Assembly: GCA_030248295.1 (NCBI GenBank)
Contig: JASANH010001412.1
Span: 1 to 64,000, forward strand
Length of the DNA stretch: 64,000 bases
Direction of reading: 5' to 3'
Origin: Mesodorylaimus sp. YZB2_4
Lineage: Eukaryota > Nematoda > Enoplea > Dorylaimida > Dorylaimidae
This document shows, one piece after another, positions 44,569 through 55,429 of the stretch. How positions within the stretch are numbered: the first letter of the stretch is position 1; each line of letters begins with the position of its first letter. Under the pieces are notes generated by a model. It saw only the letters and a list, made by a program, of their open reading frames with translations. It searched no databases and had not been told where the DNA came from. The position numbers and the translations under genes were made by a program.

Positions 44569-47500
44569 ATGTCTGATATGTAAGTGCCTTCAGCTGTTAG
44601 AGCTTGGATTTTTACCATGCTTTTGATCTGTTTCCACATTTGATAGCTTTCGATGATGATTCCATATTGGAACACCTATTTTGTCACAGAATCGTTTAGC
44701 TTGTGCTTTTTGGTAACCTAATCTTTTCATGCTGTACCTGCAGGTAGGCTATTAGATTTTTGTTAGTATTGTACTCTAGCGTCCGAGCATAGCTGACAGG
44801 CCTATCGAGCAAGGGCGCCTTGATAACTAGTTGCCGTAACAGTAAATTGAAAAATTCAAATTCAAAATATCCCAAAAATGCGCCACTGGCGTTCGGATTC
44901 TTATCTATGTAATGTGTCACCAATACACGTTACAAATGGCGCTTTTTATCACCGGTATCTTCTAACAGTGGAATAAAGCGCCCGTCTCGACCACCCATCA
45001 GAAATTTGCCACCCGCAGTCCTTCCGCTTTCACGGGACGGCCTTTCCCTGGTTGCGGTCTGCAACATGAAGTTGCTAGTGCCATGAACTCGCGTTGAAAC
45101 AGTTATTCCAACTGTTTCATTTTGTCTCGAACGAAGTTTTGGCACTTGTCTACTTCAGCGAGCAACCAAAAATTTTTGAAGTCCGACAGGTGAGAGTGAG
45201 AGAAAAATTATTAAAGTTTTTATTGGTTTTGACCCCTAGGGGTTTTCTGTCGCCATTGGACAACCATCTTACTCGAACACCAGTCTAACCTGGGGTTGTA
45301 TTATTTCGCAAAATTTTTCGGCAGGATTATCGATTGATACAGCTTTATCATAATTGCCTGATTCCATCTTCCTGTTGTCGAATGACGCCTGAAAAACCTC
45401 TGAAGCATCCTAAAACATGGTTTGTTACATAAAGTGTGCCAATTAGAAGAACTGTGTCTCACGACACGCATCGGACACTTGCAACGTTACGTTTCAGGAA
45501 CCAGCGAAAGGTACTATGAATTGGGTTCATGACCCATGAGTGGCCTCTGGCGCTGACCCCCCTCCCCTTGACCGTTTCCACCTTTTTTAAGTTTTACGCT
45601 GCTTGGGCCCACTCAGTCTTCAAATTTTTCTAAAGCACAATTTTGATCGCTTTATCCCATGGAAATTTTGATCGCCGCAGAGTTGGATTGAAGAAAAATT
45701 GACATGACATTTTTTATGTGGTGTTTTATCAGGGAATAATTGGTAAATCGTCTAATTTTCTATCATTTTTCAGATCCGATTCGACTGCAATTTTGGTCGA
45801 AAATATGGAAACGGACGAGAATTCTCCAGTTCGTGATGAAAAATCCAAAAATCACAAATCTTGTAAGTGCATTTTGCTGTTTGTCTTTTTCTATAAATCC
45901 ATATATTTTTTTAGCTCCTGTAAAAACGACACCGAATATGAACTTTGGTGACGAAACGGAACAATACAGGTAACGAGTGTTCCCTATCCGAGGCCTTGGA
46001 CTAGCAGGCTTTAAGTCCATTGCTGCAAAAGATTTTCAGATCCTTGTATGTGTAATTGGTGGTCCCCTCCATGCCTCATGGAAATATGTGAAAGACCCCT
46101 CTTGTACATGTTTTACCCCAAGGTGGCGAAAGCAGTGGGTAGTGAGTAGCGAGCAAGCACGGTTAGCCGAGATGTTCGGTGAAAACGGGAATCATAATTG
46201 CGGGAATGACGGGAAATCTACGTAATTTCTCCTCTCTCTCTCTCTCAGCATCTAGACTGGATTTTGCCCATGCGTTGCCAAGTCTATTATGGCCCTAATT
46301 TTTATCAAGCACTTTCTATTTTCAGTCTTCCGCCCGCTCTTCTTCGTCGAGTTAATGCCTTACGTAAATTGCAATTGGAATCGGTAAATTTGGAGAAGGA
46401 ATTTTTTCGAAAAGTGCACGAGCTTGAATGCGAATACGCTGAACGTATGGCCCCGTTGCATGAAAAGGTACTTGCGGTCTTTAATCCCGCATGCTATTTG
46501 TATAATTTGTACATTTTTTAGCGTAAGCAAATCGTGAGTGGTGTTCACGAACCGTTGGATGAAGAATGCGAATTTTCGGTGCCTTTCGACGAAGAATTTT
46601 TGGCAGTAAGTACCAACATATTTGGCTTTTTGGATGAGTGGTGAGTTGAGTTATGCGCTATCGATTTTTTCCCTGCTTCTTTGCAGGGTTCATACGGGGC
46701 TTGAAAGCTGGGAAAATGGGAAGTTTGGACTCAAAATCAGATAAAATTGTGCGGGTGCATGCCGAGGCCCCAAATTTCGAGTCAGCCACCTCTGCATGTG
46801 TTGATCATGCTGGACGTCAGGGAATCAGTTAAAGTTGATATATTAATGCTGAGAGAGCGAAAAAAATAATCAGGGAAAAATCACATCTGGAAAACCTGGA
46901 AAAATCAGTTAAAACAATTTTCCGCCCCTGTCTAAGGCTAAGTTTCGAAGACTCGAGGAAAGCCCAGTTGCCTTCCAAACCCTTCATGAAATGCTGGTCG
47001 TTGTTGTTTTTACTTGTCGCAGTCAGGGAGGCTGCTTTTCTACCTGGTTGATGGGCATATAAAACGATGTGGACTCCTCTCCTCCCGGGTCCTGCCATAG
47101 CCAGTGTTGCTGGTGGGTTCTGGGAACGGCCAGTCGCACTGGTGGCGGGCATGTCAGGAGTCGAGGATTGCGGTGTACTCATCGTCGCTCAGGGGAGGGT
47201 GCGGGGTCTCGTACGAGCCATGGGTCGAGTGGCTGCGATCTGGCCTATGTGTTTCGGGGTGTTGTCCTCATTACACACATGTCACCGTAAGAGCGTCGCG
47301 ATGTGCGCCGTCAGGAACCCGTCTTACCGAGACTAGTGCTTCGCCGACCAACTTCAAGTGTCAGCTTCAGTAGTTATTTGCGTACTTCTTCTTGATGAAG
47401 ACTTGGAGCCACCAGGATTCGAACTCAGGGCCTTCAGGTCACAAGTCGAAAATCATACCTACTCGTCCATAAGGGCTCGACCACAAGGGCGCGGCCATCA

Positions 47501-50500
47501 TACTTATTCGACCATCATACCATAAGAGCGCGGAGGTTTAAGGTTGAAGGCAGAGAAATAATGTGTGTGACTGGTTCAGGCAAGTGTCTCTGATGCCGTC
47601 ATTATTCTCAACACTAAATATCGGGGCAAAGAACTCGGATTTGTATCAAGAAGCGAATTTTTTAACCAGGGACCAGGCTGAAAAACCTGGAAAAGTCAGG
47701 GAATCTTGGAAGTTGCTGGAAAACCTTGGAAATTTGGACCCAAAATCAGGGAAAACTGAGAGTTGCATTTCGGGTCACCCAGGTTTTGTGGACCTATTCA
47801 TGCTGGAGGTCAGTGAATCAGTTGAAGTTGATTGAGTAGTCTTGGGACAGTGAAAACAATCTGGGAAAAATCAAATTCGTCTGGGAAACCTCAAGTTTTT
47901 GTCTGGGAACCCAGGAATCAGGGAAATCATTTTCCACTTTTTGTATGAACTCTAGGTCGATATAAAGTGAGACGTGAGCAGACACATTTTTGGAAAGCAC
48001 AAACGAAAGAGTGAATAAATTGACTATTTTAGGACGAATTGCAAAAGCAAGAAGCCATAAAGAATGATATTCCCGAAAATGCAAACAAAAATTATTACGA
48101 AAAAGGAATCGACGAATTTTGGTTGACTGCTTTGCGTAATTCGGATTGCGCCGCTCTGACGATTGAGGTTAGTTTTTTTTGTGTAATTATATTTTAAAGT
48201 TATCTAATCCTGCCTTTTATTGTTTTTAGTATCCTCAAGACGAAGTTGTTTTGAAATACTTGACCGACATTGAAGTGAAAACGGAAAAAGATCCGATGGT
48301 GAGTGCAGAAATACTGTACTGTAGAAGACCGTGTGGGGTGGTGAGTCCAGGGTGTAAGGGGCACTGAATGACGGAGGTATACTGAATGGAAGTGGTGGAA
48401 TCCCCCCACCCCCGAGTCGTCAGGGAACATTGTGGGATCAGTGTGACGGGTGTGCGATTCATATTGCATTTTGTGCTTTTATTATACGACCGGGTCCATA
48501 TTCCTGGAGGGAGTGAGCGATGGAGTTTTGCACCACGCTAACAATCCTTGGTAGCAAACCAAGTCTTTCGGCTTAGTCCGTGGCTGAAACATCACCCTGG
48601 CGGGTGGCCCTCCCAGCAGAGCTGCGATTGCAAGTGGAGCCTCTGCACTATCGCATGTGCGTTTTTTGCTGTGGGATAAAGATTGAAGCTTTTTTTTCCA
48701 CTTCAGAAGTTCACGTTGTTCTTCCACTTTGCACCGAACGAATTCTTCACCAATTCGGTCTTGACCAAGGAATACACGTTGAAATGCGAACCGTGCGCTG
48801 ATGATCCGTTCTGTTTCACAGGACCCGAAGTGGTTAGTTCCAAGGGGTGAGTATTGAAGATGGAGTGGGCAAGAAGGGATGGGCTGGTACCAGCATCGAC
48901 CGACCCCAGGGGTGGATCAGTTTCCGATCTGATCCGACTGCTGGATCGGTAACTAAAATTTTTTCCGCTTTGTCTGCTTGAAAATGATAAAGTGTGGCGT
49001 GCTATGATGAGAAAATCCCGGTTTTTCTCTTAAATCAGCATTTAATCCCGCTTTTAGGCGCTGCTTAGCTCACCTAGTATGTCCTTTGGAGTGGTCTGAC
49101 AGAGTGACGGCGAGGAAGCAGAGCAGGCTGGTGTGGAATCGTTGCCAAACACACTATCCCCACCCATCTTTAATTTTTGAAGCGGATCGGGATCAGGATC
49201 TAGGCATAGGGTCGGATCGGTCGATGCTGGCTGGTTGGACGTATGGACTGAACCTGGAGGAGGGACTTGAAAAAGAGTACGGATTATGTGTGTAGCTATG
49301 GGATAAGCGATGTCGTTTCTAGTACATTTTCATGACGGTCAGTGTGCCGAAAAAGTGATTTGCGTATTTATGGATTCGTGCAAATTTTCCCGCAATTTTT
49401 AAATTTGAATTTTTTGCTACTTTTTAACAATGCATGTGTTCAACAAGGGCACCTGCTAGCAATAGTTAACTCGCCCTCTCTGGGTCTATGCGGAAGGGCT
49501 ACCTCACAACAAATATGGGCTAGGTCGGCTGGGTTAAAAGGGGGTTTGAGGGGGGAAGGGGGTAAGGAGGAGGAGGGAGTGGGTAGAGATCAGATCAGAT
49601 CGCCTAAGCCTGATCTGATTACGTTTGAGACGGGTAAGGTTTTGGTCAAGTCGAGTGAATGAGCTGTATGACTGGTTACATACAGCACTGTAGGCTGGCT
49701 GGACATTGGCCTGTGCTTGGAGGCCATGGCTGAACCTGGGGTAGGGGGAGAGGGGTTCGAGAGCAAGGGTTCGATGTCCTGGCCGGCCCAACAGGGGGGT
49801 TTATCCCCCCCGTGCTCGTGTCATTGAGGCGAGGGCAATCGAGGGTTCAGGCTTAGAGTTTGAGCTTCCAGCCCTCGGGTTTGGGGTTTTTTCCTCAAGA
49901 AACCCCCAAAAATCCAGAAGGATTAAAAAATTTCGCATGGCTTTAGGAGCTGATTACTGCTGACCAGTTGGTCTAGGAACATGTTACAATTTTTGGTTTT
50001 GCAAAGTTCGACTAAACAGTTGGCGATGTTCCCTTGTCAGTTGTTCCTAGCTTTCTCTCATTATTGATAAGTTTATTTGTCTTAAAATTTTTAATTTAGC
50101 GAAAAATAAATTTTAACCGCCTAATTTAAAATTTAAAAATGGCGGGAAATAAAAAGTATTATCTCTGCCGCTGGATTTGGTTAATTAGGGCAGATAAAAA
50201 TCGGTGATCACTTTTAGACTGTGGGAAATAGGCAACGCCACGTCAGTAGTCAATGGCGAATGTGCTGATAACAGGTTTCCTTTCTTTTTAGATGCAAGAT
50301 TGATTGGAAAGAAGGGCAGAACGTGACAATAAAGAAAGTGAATAAAGTTCAAAAACACAAGCAAAAAGGCGAGACTCGTGTCGTAACGAAAGAAGTGAAA
50401 GCTGATTCGTTCTTCAATTTCTTCGATCCGCCAGTCGTACCGGAAGGTGATCAGGACGCTACTGTGGTAAGTTGTAGGGAAGTACCGGAGCTCTAAAGGG

Positions 50501-53345
50501 GCGTCAGCTTCTGTTCCGATGCGCAAAAATTGTGTGAACTTTTTTGTGTCCAGGCCAGACATTGGGCAATTGGGCGGAAAAGCTGCCTTTAGAGGGTTTT
50601 TTTAAAACATGAAACGGCAACGCTAATAATCTTCTCCAATTCTATTCAAACCTATATTCTTTCTTGATTTAACTCTTATTAAAAACATGAAAGGTTCAGT
50701 TCAAATTTACAGCTAGCTTTAAACTGGCCTAAGCTTCTAATTTCTAAAAAAATCTGTTATCAGACACCCACAAAGTTAGCCCAGCCACTGTACTCTGACT
50801 AAATGCAGGGCGAGGCTAGGTTGGCTGGGCTCCCTCAGCGACGCACGCTTGAGCGGGTTATACTTCTCTACAATCGATTCGTGAAGTCGAGGGGTCGATT
50901 TCCTGTCGGATTCTATCCTTTCTGTTTTACACTAAAGGCTAGTACTGCATGAACATCCTTATTCGTACTTTGGAGGAATTCAATGCGACTCTTTGTTGCC
51001 TTGAACATAGTTGGGAAACAGTGAGCACTTGCTGCAGTGAGGTCGCAGCTGTCACTGGAGGGTATGAGTACTTTCTGTTTAGCCTAGCCAGCGATACTAG
51101 AACAAAAAATTTAGCTTCTTTGGAGCCAGCTTGCTAATAGCATCGTTTTAGGCCACCAACCTTCTGCAATAGAGCTCATGACTGTCAGCCTCTGCTTGCC
51201 ATATCTTCATTGCTTGAATGAAATAGCTGAGGCAGGGGAAGCCCTGTTAAACTTTTTATCACTAGCGATTCTGTTTGATCATAATTTATTTACAAAGGCT
51301 GCCGAGTGAGCCCAGCCAACCCAGTCTCGCCCTGCATCTAGTCAGAGTGCAGTGGCTGGGCTAACTTTTTCGTTGTATGATAACAGATTTTTTTTAGAAA
51401 TAATACTTTTTCGCACCTGTATTTTGGTTGAGAATTCGGAATATATACAAGAAATTCGCCTTCTACTCCCTCCTTAGCTGACGCAAGGTCATCGGAGGCA
51501 AAATCGTAAGGTCATGGGTCGATTCCCTATCGTATTCTATCCTTTCTGTTTCGTTTCTCTTGCAAAAACGCCTCCACGTTATACTCTTCGTAGTCTATTG
51601 CATATGACTTCTAATAGGTAGGGAGTTTTCACATTGGCAAAGCCGCTGCCGCATTTCTCCCGACAATGGCTCCGCTTCTAGAGCGTCCAGCAAGGACGCA
51701 CGCGTCAAATACTGATGCAGAACTACAGCTTAGCAGCCTCAGTATCCACCAAACCGAAGGTAGTTCACGCGGTTCTAAGGTCCGTAAAAAACCGCTCACG
51801 ATCAGCCCCAGTTTAGCTTTACATCCAAAAAATTGGCCGACCCCGGTCCAAAAACTTGGCCACTCCTGATCCAGTCCGGCCCGACCCGGCTCTTTGAAAA
51901 TCTCAACATACAAAAGATTCCAGCAACGAATTTTCCTCCTATTGCATAACATCACACAGAACACGCGTCTTATCTTCTTGGCTAAACCAAGAAGATAAGA
52001 CCTACGGCAACGGGTAAACCAGCACTTTCGCGCCGCACGGCTAACAAAAATATTCCACCTGCTGGTGGTATCTGTGCTAAAATCCAGTTCTTTGAGCATA
52101 AAAAATTAATTAGCTCGAACCTAAAATCACACCCTCAAAAGAATAACCCCTGATATGAGAGCTTTCAGAAAAACCAAACTTTTTATCTGTAGCTTCAGTG
52201 GTTATTGCTGTGGACTTGTCTTGAGTACTTCGTCGTCGTCTTACGTCGTCATCTCTGGAACAGCAAAACGTGCATTTTGGATCTCGAGAACGGCTAAGCC
52301 ATTTCCAACAAAATTTTGCACGATTATTGGCCATGGCAAACATAGCTTACCCCCAAAATTTTGTGCATTTTTGTTGATTTGCTGTCGAGTTATGAACGAT
52401 CAAAGTTGTCCGCTTAACATTGCGCGTCTGTGTGGCAGGGCTAAACAGGCAGCCACCGCGCCTGTTGATACAGTGCATGCTGAAGGCAACTGACGGAATG
52501 TGAGGCGCTCAGAATTTTTTGGCAATCTAGGCAGATTTCAGGAGCTCAGGCTGGAGAGGCAATGAAATTTAGGAGTTCCTGAGGATAGTCATGATCTTTA
52601 GAAGTGTTGTAGTGGAAACCCTGGATCAGGTACTCGAAGGCATATCAAGCTCCCTGCCCAAGTGGTACTCTGCCGGGCGTGATGACTGCATTTGATTTCG
52701 TTTCAGGATGATAAATTAAGAGCAGAGTTCGAGATGGACACGGAACTTGGCCAGTTCTTTCGGAACACTTTTGTACCGCGCGCCGTCTTGTATTATACCG
52801 GCGAAGCTGGGATGGATGAAGATGAGGTGAGCGGGAGCGGTTCTGGCAAAATAAATGGCCAGTGTACTTGAATATGATGAGAGATCATATCTCGTTAGAT
52901 TGTCTAAAAGATGTTCCGCAGAGAGGTGATTCGGGCACAGTCGTGATAAACAGCGCATACTAGTGTAATAAATAGGTGTGTTTGGCATGCGGAAGGGGGG
53001 GGGTGAATGCATTTGATTGCCTTCGTGAGCCATATATACAGTATGTGCACAGCGCTTCTGGCTGGCTCGTCCATAGCGGACAGGCACAGGGAATTTTATT
53101 TCATGTGGACATTGGAATCTGACTGAAAGCGAAGGAGTAGTGGCGAAATTGTTTTTTATGCTTTTGTTATTTTAGTATGAAGAGGACGAAGAAGACGAGG
53201 ATGAGGTAAGATGTTTGTATTATGTAATCGATGACTTTGTGACTAAGTCATTTTGGTTTTTAAGGAATACGATGACGAGGAGACAGACGAGGACGACAGC
53301 GATGCAGAGAAGGGCGGACACGGAAAGGGGAAAGCGAAGAAGTGA
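44569..53345 (+). CDS. Nucleosome assembly protein NAP1
   Basis: Twelve exons, 376 aa plus stop, phases all consistent: 44569-44579, 45774-45862, 45915-45969, 46326-46467, 46522-46605, 48033-48167, 48230-48298, 48707-48846, 50292-50466, 52707-52826, 53176-53205, 53265-53345. Key blocks are LPPALLRRVNALRKLQLES (from about residue 53), the dimerising helix; KGIDEFWLTALRNSD (exon 6); KFTLFFHFAPNEFFTN (exon 8); KVQKHKQKGETR (260-271), then DSFFNFFDPP (280-289), the histone-binding earmuff end; and an acidic tail that ends GHGKGKAKK. The protein shuttles and deposits histones H2A-H2B and usually has 380-415 aa. Introns of 52, 54, 59 and 62 bases alternate with ones above 1 kb that hold repeats. 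The last acceptor is TTTTTAAG instead of CAG/TAG. It looks functional. Confidence 0.93.
46700..46935 (+). repeat. CTGGAAAA-rich repeat in NAP1 intron 5, copy 1
   Basis: Direct-repeat partner of 47675-47945. Both hold GGGAA/GGAAAA and TTTGGACYCAAAATCAG, CATGCTGGASGTCAG, GAATCAGTTRAAGTTGAT and CTGGRAAAMCT words in order. The unit resembles CCTGGAAAATCAGGGAA minisatellite-like repeats known from many animals. Confidence 0.75.
47405..47480 (-). repeat. tRNA-like segment (SINE head or tRNA pseudogene)
   Basis: On the minus strand GAGCCC pairs with GGGCTC-like ends across about 73 bases, with TGGACGAGTAGGTA as an A-box-like arm, CTTGTGA where the anticodon loop should be and GAGTTCGAATCCTGG as the T arm. 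The T stem is weak and the anticodon stem has a mismatch, so it is more likely a tRNA-derived repeat than a working tRNA. It lies in NAP1 intron 5, antisense. Confidence 0.5.
47675..47945 (+). repeat. CTGGAAAA-rich repeat in NAP1 intron 5, copy 2
   Basis: Second copy of the 46700 repeat in the same orientation, about 0.97 kb away. Internal subrepeats ACCTGGAAAAGTCAGGGAA and TCTGGGAAAxxTC are better preserved here. Confidence 0.75.
48500..48620 (-). repeat. Dispersed repeat, ACTAGGTCGGAA family, in NAP1 intron 7
   Basis: The reverse complement carries GGTGATGTTTCAGCCACGGA, then CTAAGCCGAAAGACTTGGTT and GCGTGGTGCAAAA, as in 55205-55310. Confidence 0.6.
49935..50045 (+). repeat. Dispersed repeat, GCTGACCAGTTGGT family, copy 2, in NAP1 intron 8
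   Basis: Partner of 43395-43560 in the same orientation. Followed by a nematode-like AAAATGGCGGGAAAT spacer word at about 50136. Confidence 0.6.
50742..51399. mobile_element. TIR element of about 650 bp in NAP1 intron 9
   Basis: Inverted arms of about 95 bases: 50742-50840 (TTAGCCCAGCCACTG, TGCAGGGCGAG, TTGGCTGGGCT) faces 51295-51399, which holds their reverse complements in mirror order with few mismatches. The arms begin ATTTCTAAAAAAATCTG. There is no transposase. A clear target duplication was not found. Typical of a MITE or foldback element. Confidence 0.78.
51462..51555 (+). repeat. tRNA-like SINE piece in NAP1 intron 9 (partner 50865-50930)
   Basis: CCTTAGCTGACGCAAGG (A-box-like) precedes CATGGGTCGATTCCCTATCG (B box GGGTCGATTCCC) and TATTCTATCCTTTCTGTTT. 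The last 45 bases match 50885-50930, inside the TIR element, in direct orientation. Confidence 0.55.
51969..52003. repeat. Perfect 15-bp hairpin in NAP1 intron 9
   Basis: GTCTTATCTTCTTGG is followed after CTAAA by its exact reverse complement CCAAGAAGATAAGAC. It is too short for a pre-miRNA. No second copy was seen. Confidence 0.75.
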
Positions 53346-53423
53346 CAAGTGAGTGGGGTGGGACTTATGATTAGGGGATTCAAGGTCCGGATGAAATTAG
53401 ACTTGCAAACAGAGTAACGATAG

Positions 53424-53745
53424 GTCGGGATCGGAATTTTCGCATTTTTCTCTTTTTTGAGTACATTTTCTTCACCAAAGTGCTTTTTGAGTCATGCACC
53501 TTGTTTTAAACGTCTCTTTTCGGTTATCGATCATTTTATATAAACTGAAATTGACCAATAAATACTATCGGTACGGCTTAAACACGCCGGAACGTATAGT
53601 AGATAAGCCATGCAATGCTTCCTCCCAACTCTAGAACTGCCACTAGCTATGATACAACAGGCAGTACCCTCCAGCCTAGAGTGCTATTATTTGTGCAAAA
53701 ACTCGATGCCTTGACATCAGGATCAGGATCCCAACCTAAACAGAG
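53424..53745. repeat. MITE copy 3, downstream of NAP1
   Basis: GATAGGTCGGGATCGG with TTTCGCATTTTTCTCTTTTT matches the right end of the 16356-16785 element read backwards. GATCAGGATCCCAACCTAAA near 53722-53742 stands for the other end. Shorter and more diverged than copies 1 and 2. Confidence 0.55.
53557..53562 (+). terminator. Candidate polyadenylation signal of NAP1
   Basis: AATAAA about 210 bases after the stop codon. It lies inside the MITE copy 53424-53745, so the 3' end of NAP1 may be supplied by a repeat. Confidence 0.4.
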
Positions 53746-53749
53746 CATC

Positions 53750-55140
53750 AGTCCATTATATAAGAATTAGACTCTACCCCTTGGAGTTCAGGTGTAAAAT
53801 GTGAATAATGTGTTGTGGCTTATCACATTTAGGGCTCGTGCCAAAGACGGTAGCTTGGAGTGGTAGCCAATCAAACGGAGTGGTTTGTCAGTGTTGGGGC
53901 ATTATATACCTGTGTGGGTAAGAGTTGATGGTAAGCTTAACCAGTGCTTTATTTGAGTCATGTCCTGGGTATCTAAATGGCGAACTTATGGACTAACCTG
54001 TTTTCTGTATTTTCTGGGTGACAATCTGAGCCACGTTTTTTTGCCTTTTTTTGATCTAATGCATGCGACTGGTGGGATTTTTAAATTCTGACTGTGGATG
54101 ATGGTGTTTTGTGATTTCGATGACCTTGCGATGGTGTGATGGTGTAGAAGAAAAAATAGAGACGACTGATGCAGTGCATCTGACACTCGCCCGTAACAGC
54201 GCATCTGAAGAGGAAGTCGCCTCCTAACCTACAGGGCACGAGCCCAGCCAGATCTATATACAGTACTCCGTGCTGAGATATCGTTTCTGCACTTGAATTC
54301 CATCTCTTATTTACTGTCTTTCCAAGAAGCTCTTCCCAATTTGATAATAAAATTTTGGCATGTCAGTGGGAAAAAAGCTACAGCAAACCTGACTGAGCTT
54401 CAAGTTTTTAAGACACCCTGAGACACTGTCCGAGGGCACTTACGACTGTGATTAGAGGCATATTAGATGGAGAGACTTTCGAGTACACGTGCAGCTCATA
54501 GCACATTTCTAGGCCAGACACCGTTTCTTTATTGAACAGGCTTGCTACAGTTGACCACATCCGCTTCCCACCTGATTGCTCTGCGCGGGGAAGAAGCTAC
54601 GTGCAAAATAGAAGAGAATGTGGGACTAACCAGCTTTATGTGACGTATCCACTGACCTATGAAAGCCCCGCCCATCTATGGTGCGACAAGAAGAGGATGG
54701 AACTTACTTCCGCCTTGGCTCGCCCCGCGCACTGCCTTCAATATGCACGTTCGGACTGGCCTTGTTATCGTATTCACTAGCTAGGACGATGGGCAATGTG
54801 ATCAGGCAAGGTCAGGTCCTCTGATCAAATAAGGTCCTGAGCAAATGGCTGCCTAATTTTGCTGATGATCTACGCCATCCAACCAAAAGCAAGCAAGAGA
54901 ACGGCTACTTTGCGGCTCTGCTTCGAACAATGGACTTCGATAGACTGGCTTATCAATGGACGTTCAGAGTAACCGCTGATCCGAATCGATCATGTTTCCG
55001 AGTTCAATGTTCTCCTGTTACATATTTTCCTGAATAGTTTATTTTGAATATTAATATTATCCTGATAAAAATTTTATCTCATCCCTTATCATTTACTTTG
55101 AGAAGGGAGATCAGAGAACGTGGTCGCAGTTAAATCGATC
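53750..55140. other. Intergenic DNA
   Basis: No gene found. Contains the SINE head at 54165-54245. The frame at 54532-54780 has no motif. Confidence 0.4.
54165..54245 (-). repeat. tRNA-derived SINE head, copy 3
   Basis: On the minus strand, CCCTGTAGGTTAGGAGGCG and GCGCTGTTACGGGCGAGTGT match the head of the 9-kb SINE (CCTGGTGGGTTAGGCG, GCGCAGTTACGGGCGAGTGT). Confidence 0.6.
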
Positions 55141-55144
55141 GAAT

Positions 55145-55310
55145 TGGCTAGCCGCGATCAGTATGTAGAAACCGACTGGAAATCGATACTCTGCACGAAG
55201 CGACCCGTCATGGTGATGTTTCAGTCATGGACTAGGTCGGAAGACTTGCTTGGGGGTTTTTGCGTGGTGCAAAAGCTTCACCGTTCGCTGCCTCCGGTGA
55301 TGCGGGCCCA
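55145..55310 (+). repeat. Dispersed repeat, ACTAGGTCGGAA family
   Basis: GACTGGAAATCGATACTCTG, GTGATGTTTCAGTCATGGAC and TAGGTCGGAAGACTTG show the fullest form of the family also seen at 12110, 37320 and 48500. Confidence 0.6.
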
Positions 55311-55429
55311 GTCGTGTACTGTACAAGTGTATCAGCCAGAAAGGCACGCTCACAGACTCGCTGGTAGTGCAATCACATCCTCAGCCCAAGGGATGTCAGA
55401 TCATCTTGCCAACACCGTCAGTTACGACC

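Noticed and set aside
47405-47480. A functional tRNA-Thr on the minus strand
   Set aside because: Weak T stem, mismatched anticodon stem and intronic repeat context.
51629-52099. 156-codon minus frame in NAP1 intron 9
   Set aside because: It crosses a hairpin, has no recognisable domain and lies antisense within an intron.
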